Source: Pigoraptor vietnamica
Lineage: Eukaryota > Opisthokonta > Filasterea
Direction: 5' to 3'
NCBI GenBank assembly: GCA_943704525.1
Contig: CALSCQ010000323.1
Span: forward strand, 1-11,761
DNA: 11,761 bases
Of this stretch, positions 9,051 to 11,761 are shown piece by piece. The notes under the pieces were generated by a model. It saw only the letters and a list, made by a program, of their open reading frames with translations. It was not told the origin of the DNA and made no database searches. The position numbers and the translations under genes were made by a program. Position 1 is the stretch's first letter; the number at the start of each line of letters is the position of its first letter.

Positions 9051-9476
9051 ACGCGCACACACACAATTAACAGGCACGCACAGCAAACACTGACAGTTGC
9101 TCTGATAACTAAATGGCAGCGGCACGCAACCTGCACGCACCACGGCCGTGAAAACCACCGGTCCCACAATTCCTGCACCGGCATGCTGGCCATTCCCACC
9201 GCCCCGCTGCTGCGGCTGGGCAGGGGCGAAGATGCGCAGCGCGGGACGCCGAGGTCCAATTCCCCTTGCGCGCTCTGGTCGCGGAGGGTGGGGAAGGGGC
9301 GACGCACACAGCCGCGGCGAGCTCCAGAAGGACCGCACACTCGCGCTGGGAGCAGTACGAACCGGCAGCGAGAAGGGGCGCGGTGAAGGATGTGCTGAAG
9401 GTGGGCGAGCCAACGTCGTGACGAACGCACGCCAGGGCCGCCGTGAGTGTGCGCCCACGGGAGCGTGCCTGAGCAT
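7466..9476 (-). CDS. PARL: PARL-type mitochondrial rhomboid intramembrane protease, 395 aa, six exons
   Basis: Minus-strand exons are 9476-9141, 8935-8847, 8728-8621, 8508-8361, 8187-8026 and 7810-7466, with introns of phase 0, 2, 2, 0, 0. This serine protease cuts substrates within the inner mitochondrial membrane; animal PARL processes PINK1 and PGAM5. Residues 1-67 are rich in Arg, Ser, Ala and Pro with no Asp or Glu, a typical matrix-targeting presequence. A first membrane segment (about 103-124) precedes the six-helix rhomboid core, the 1+6 layout of PARL. His238 and Asn242 match the rhomboid HxxxN pair that supports the oxyanion hole. Ser294 in GASGA is the nucleophile and His351 in DHAAHLGG its partner, 57 residues apart against 58 in human PARL. 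Total length is close to the human 379. The ATG at 9476 has A at -3. Most donors read GTGCGT or GTGGGT; the last is the weaker GTGCGA. All catalytic residues are present. Confidence 0.93.
8773..8846. repeat. Degenerate tandem repeat in PARL-like intron 2
   Basis: Three copies of about 16 bases built on GCACATACACG(A/C)AAAC are followed by shorter GCACGTACGCAAC-like units. The array reaches the 5' end of the 118-base intron, so the donor GTGCGT (8846-8841) is itself the edge of a repeat unit. Confidence 0.7.
8964..9065. repeat. Long CA microsatellite in PARL-like intron 1, pure from about 8990 to 9048
   Basis: The longest pure dinucleotide run in the window, about 29 CA units, flanked by CACG-interrupted copies. 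It lies in the middle of the 205-base first intron (8936-9140). The transcript carries (UG)n. Confidence 0.95.
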
Positions 9477-9688
9477 CGTGGGAGCGTAACACGAGAAGGT
9501 TTAACTGAGGCGCTGGTGCGAGAGTGCTGCGAGAAGTGCCGTTTGCGCTTTCACGTGCGCCGTCTCTTAGCGTGTTACAGAAAATTCAACATAGGGTGGG
9601 TGTTAGTTACTCGGAAAATGTGCGACACAATTTCAAGCGAATATTCGGAAAGTTCAAATCTCAAGTGAGCGGTTTGAAAATGGGTAAA

Positions 9689-9709
9689 CACACACACACA
9701 CACACACAC
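9689..9709. repeat. CA microsatellite in the divergent promoter (left copy)
   Basis: A pure CA run of about ten units directly after TGGGTAAA. Here CA, not TG, is on the sense strand of the nearer plus-strand gene. Confidence 0.85.
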
Positions 9710-9799
9710 TGCGAGAGACTGTCGCCGGTGCCGTCCTCTGGGCCCGCAAGTCGCCGTGCTGCGGGGCATTATCACATATACACCCTCTCACACACTGTG

Positions 9800-9818
9800 C
9801 ACACACACACACACACAC
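9800..9818. repeat. CA microsatellite in the divergent promoter (right copy)
   Basis: A second CA run of about nine units, flanked by TCACACACTG and CTCACAGAC. It ends 40 bases before the ATG at 9858, so it is probably in the PDZD11-like 5' UTR. Confidence 0.8.
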
Positions 9819-9857
9819 TCACAGACTCTCCATTTGATTTTGACGGCTTGAGAAGAG

Positions 9858-10029
9858 ATGTCGGCGGCAACGGCACCCGCTGCGGCCGCGGCCGAGAAGC
9901 CGCAGATTGTCGTTCCGCCATACGACCCTCCCCCGCCGTTCGTGCCGAAGGAGGCGCGCGCATCGCATCCACAGTATAGGTGTGCAGCCAACACCAATTG
10001 AATGTTTGTGGAGCACCCGTAGTGAGGGG

Positions 10030-10069
<40 letters not shown>

Positions 10070-11056
10070 GTGCATGCGTGTGTCGAGAGTTGTGGCATGT
10101 TGGCGTTATTTTGTGCGCGCGTGTGTACGTGCGTGTGCGTGCGTGTTGCGCACGTGTTTGTGTGAAGAATGCGTTATCGACGGCCGTCGTTTGATCTTGC
10201 TTTCCGTTGCTTACGTGCCGTAATGCGTGCTAGGTTGACGGACGAGGAGTTCCAGGAGCGCAAAGTGCTGCTCAAGAGGCCCAACGCGGCATCGCCACTT
10301 GGTTTCAACATTCGCGGCGGGAAGGAGAACGGAATGGGCATTTTCATTTCGAAGATCACTCCGGGAGGTGTGTGTGTGTGTGTGTGTGTATGTGCTTGTG
10401 TGTGTGTGTGCTGTACTGTGTGTATGTGTGTGTGTGTGTGCTGTGTATATGTGTATGTGTGGGTGTCGTATTAGGCATTATTGCCTGCGCAATGGGCAGC
10501 GTGCGTTGGGGAAGTGAATGCTTCTCGTCGACTGTTGGTCACTCTTCTTGGACTTTGTAACCCGACTGTCGCACACCATTGCAACCGGCTGATGTGTGCT
10601 TACGCCTCCGCAGGGCTTGCGAGCCAGAAGGGGGGTCTGCGCGTGGGTGACTTGGTGCTGGAGGTGAACGGGATGAGCTTTGAGGGCATCGAACACGCGT
10701 TTGCCGTGACGATGCTAAAGTCGAGCTCAGACATATCGCTCCGAGTGCGATACGCGCCATACGGTGAGTGTGCTGAAGTGTGTGTGTGTGCGCCCTGTGT
10801 GTGTGTGTGCGTGCGTGTGTGTGTGCGTGCGTGTGTGTGTGTGCGTGCGTGTCGCGGTGTGAGTGCATGTGTGCGTCTGTGAGAGCGTGCGTGCGTGCGT
10901 GTGTGTGCGTGTGTGCGTTCTTGTGTATGTGCCAAGGAGAGGGCACTGTTGTCGGACGCAAAGCAGTTGCTCATTTTCTTGCTGCACATTTTCGCAGACT
11001 ACAAGATGACGTTTGTGTCGGTTAAGGATCCCACAGGGGCCAGCATGTATCAATGA
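9858..11056 (+). CDS. PDZD11: PDZD11-type single PDZ domain protein, 154 aa, four exons
   Basis: Exons are 9858-9979, 10234-10367, 10614-10763 and 10998-11056, with introns of phase 2, 1, 1. The product is a small cytosolic adaptor with one PDZ domain, roughly residues 52-137. PLGFNIRGG at 62-70 is the carboxylate-binding loop. GIFISKITPGG and GLRVGDLVLEVNG follow the PDZD11 pattern with one extra residue in the loop at the exon 2/3 junction. His113 starts helix B, the position that marks class I PDZ domains (C-terminal S/T-x-hydrophobic ligands). The proline-rich N-terminus, around VVPPYDPPPPFVP then SHPQY, aligns with the human PDZD11 segment that binds WW domains of PLEKHA proteins. Human PDZD11 also binds plasma-membrane calcium ATPases and is 140 residues long. 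The short C-terminal tail encoded by exon 4 differs from the human one. The ATG has G at -3. Three neighbouring introns are crowded with TG repeat, and the second donor lies inside one. Confidence 0.92.
10030..10081 (+). repeat. TG microsatellite in PDZD11-like intron 1
   Basis: A pure TG run of about 17 units (10030-10064) followed by CGTGTGTGCATGCGTG. More TG/GCG-rich sequence continues to about 10165. Confidence 0.9.
10368..10462 (+). repeat. TG microsatellite that begins at the donor of PDZD11-like intron 2
   Basis: The intron opens directly with eleven GT units (10368-10389) and continues with TATG- and CTGT-interrupted TG runs to about 10462. The 5' splice site is therefore the first unit of the repeat. 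Confidence 0.9.
10777..10926 (+). repeat. TG/TGCG microsatellite filling most of PDZD11-like intron 3
   Basis: TGTGTGTGCG and GTGCGTGC units occupy about 150 of the 234 intron bases and start shortly after the GTGAGT donor at 10764. Confidence 0.9.
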
Positions 11057-11409
11057 ACACGCCTGCAATCGACACTTCGTTCTGGCCCATTGCCTCGTGC
11101 CACCCTGCTCTCAACGCTTACGTCCAGCTCATTGCCTCGTGTGTGGGAAGAAGGGGGATTCAAGTAGCATCGTGCATACACAGCTGTTGCATGCACATGG
11201 CTGTTGTACAGCAACAACAACTCACTCACGGGGACGCAATGACCATTGGAGGCAGTATATGTACACACACGCACGGCAACACGCTAACGCGACCACAGCG
11301 AGCGTTAATCCAAAACCGCGCGCACACGAGACACGCGCATAGCGCCAGACACATTCGCCCAATTTGCGATGGGACAGTTCGACCCATCACACGCTGCGTG
11401 ACACAGTCA
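11057..11409. other. Tail-to-tail gap between PDZD11-like (+) and the zinc-ribbon gene (-)
   Basis: These 353 bases contain the 3' UTRs of both genes. I find no AATAAA on either strand. Open frames through this stretch have no domain signal. It lacks the long TG tracts of the neighbouring introns. Confidence 0.55.
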
Positions 11410-11736
11410 TCAAGTTGCCGACTCCGGTGGGCAGTTGATGGCGTGGTACGATCCGTTCGCGCTCGAGATGCGCGACGAGAGAATCTTCTTCACCATCCGG
11501 CGGCCACAGTAGCAGCAGTAGCCCGATGAGCTGCAGTTGCGCGTGCCGCACGTCGTGCAGTACGTGCGCTCTCCGTCCGTCTCGATCGAGTGGAGGAGCT
11601 TGGTCATCGCCTTGATGCGGCGCTGTTGCGCGTAGAGGAAGTACGCGAGGACGAGCTGCGCACCGAGGAGAATGCCGAGCATGATCCACGACACGGCGCC
11701 AATCGAAAATTTGTCCATCTTGACAGTCAGTGGCAT
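11410..11736 (-). CDS. Small single-pass membrane protein with zinc-ribbon-like cysteines, 108 aa
   Basis: One open frame on the minus strand ends in two consecutive TGA codons (11412-11410, 11409-11407). I do not recognise a named family. Residues 12-35 are a strong hydrophobic segment, followed by QQRRIK, which by the positive-inside rule puts the C-terminus in the cytosol. Residues 60-77 carry C-TT-C, then ten residues, then C-CY-C: Cys60, Cys63, Cys74 and Cys77 have zinc-ribbon spacing, with extra Cys68, Cys75 and Cys102. The remaining tail is Ser-rich. A second ATG six codons in (11718) is an alternative start. TGTGCAG directly before the AGATG on this strand looks like a splice acceptor, so an upstream exon beyond the window is possible and the true N-terminus is uncertain. 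The GC-rich third positions match the other exons here. No function is claimed. Confidence 0.62.
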   Translation of the reverse strand: MPLTVKMDKFSIGAVSWIMLGILLGAQLVLAYFLYAQQRRIKAMTKLLHSIETDGERTYCTTCGTRNCSSSGYCCYCGRRMVKKILSSRISSANGSYHAINCPPESAT

Positions 11737-11761
11737 CTCTGCACACCAGAGACGCGGGGGG
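11737..11761. other. Window edge upstream of the zinc-ribbon gene
   Basis: These 25 bases read as a leader or intron end on the minus strand. A TGTGCAG acceptor-like sequence ends three bases before the ATG. Nothing else can be said. Confidence 0.3.

Larger units (their letters stand above)
9477..9857. promoter_or_regulatory. Head-to-head promoter region between PARL-like (-) and PDZD11-like (+)
   Basis: These 381 bases between two divergent start codons must hold both leaders and promoters. The AT-richer core is about 9580-9690, with the palindrome CGAATATTCG at 9638-9647. An E-box-like CACGTG is at 9552-9557. Two separate CA tracts (from 9689 and from 9800) lie on the PDZD11 side. I see no clear TATA box. 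The assignment as a promoter rests on gene orientation. Confidence 0.55.

Noticed and set aside
8964-9065. CRISPR array or satellite
   Set aside because: The period is two bases with no spacers. It is a plain microsatellite in an intron of a eukaryotic gene.
9109-9492. Alternative minus-strand frame over the first PARL exon
   Set aside because: It starts with GTG and has many cysteines and no targeting-type composition. The other frame gives an acid-free presequence and joins in phase to the first membrane segment.

Overview
The window is nuclear DNA from a compact, intron-bearing eukaryote. It is most consistent with a unicellular relative of animals, and a choanoflagellate-type holozoan is my best guess. 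The reasons are GC-rich coding exons, short GT-AG introns (112 to 306 bases in the models below), gaps of a few hundred bases between most genes, and proteins that align along almost their whole length with animal UBE3A, CEPT1/CHPT1, PARL and PDZD11. The species assignment is inference. The similarity judgements come from recalled family sequences and motifs, not from a search.

Layout: (1) 160-242 (+), the last coding exon of a gene that begins outside the window, possibly ending a polysaccharide-deacetylase-type domain. (2) 4895-1322 (-), a three-exon UBE3A-type AZUL/HECT ubiquitin ligase of 1028 residues. (3) 5521-7086 (+), a three-exon choline/ethanolamine phosphotransferase of 368 residues. 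(4) 9476-7466 (-), a six-exon PARL-type mitochondrial rhomboid protease of 395 residues. (5) 9858-11056 (+), a four-exon PDZD11-type single-PDZ protein of 154 residues. (6) 11736-11410 (-), a small predicted membrane protein of 108 residues with a zinc-ribbon-like cysteine cluster. I worked out twelve complete introns by matching splice phase across each junction and checking continuity with the protein family. All close in frame.

The six genes alternate strictly in strand (+ - + - + -), giving three tail-to-tail gaps and two head-to-head promoter regions (4896-5520 and 9477-9857). The products belong to different systems: protein turnover, phospholipid synthesis, mitochondrial intramembrane proteolysis and PDZ scaffolding. 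I see no pathway cluster, mobile element, CRISPR array, tRNA or rRNA.

The strongest non-gene signal is TG/CA simple repeat. It fills most introns and is oriented so that TG is nearly always on the sense strand, whichever genomic strand the gene uses. All twelve donors begin GTG rather than GTA. I found no convincing new multi-gene system. The interest lies in intron and repeat architecture, an ancestral-looking UBE3A with a long N-terminal extension, and two genes (1 and 6) without a firm identity.
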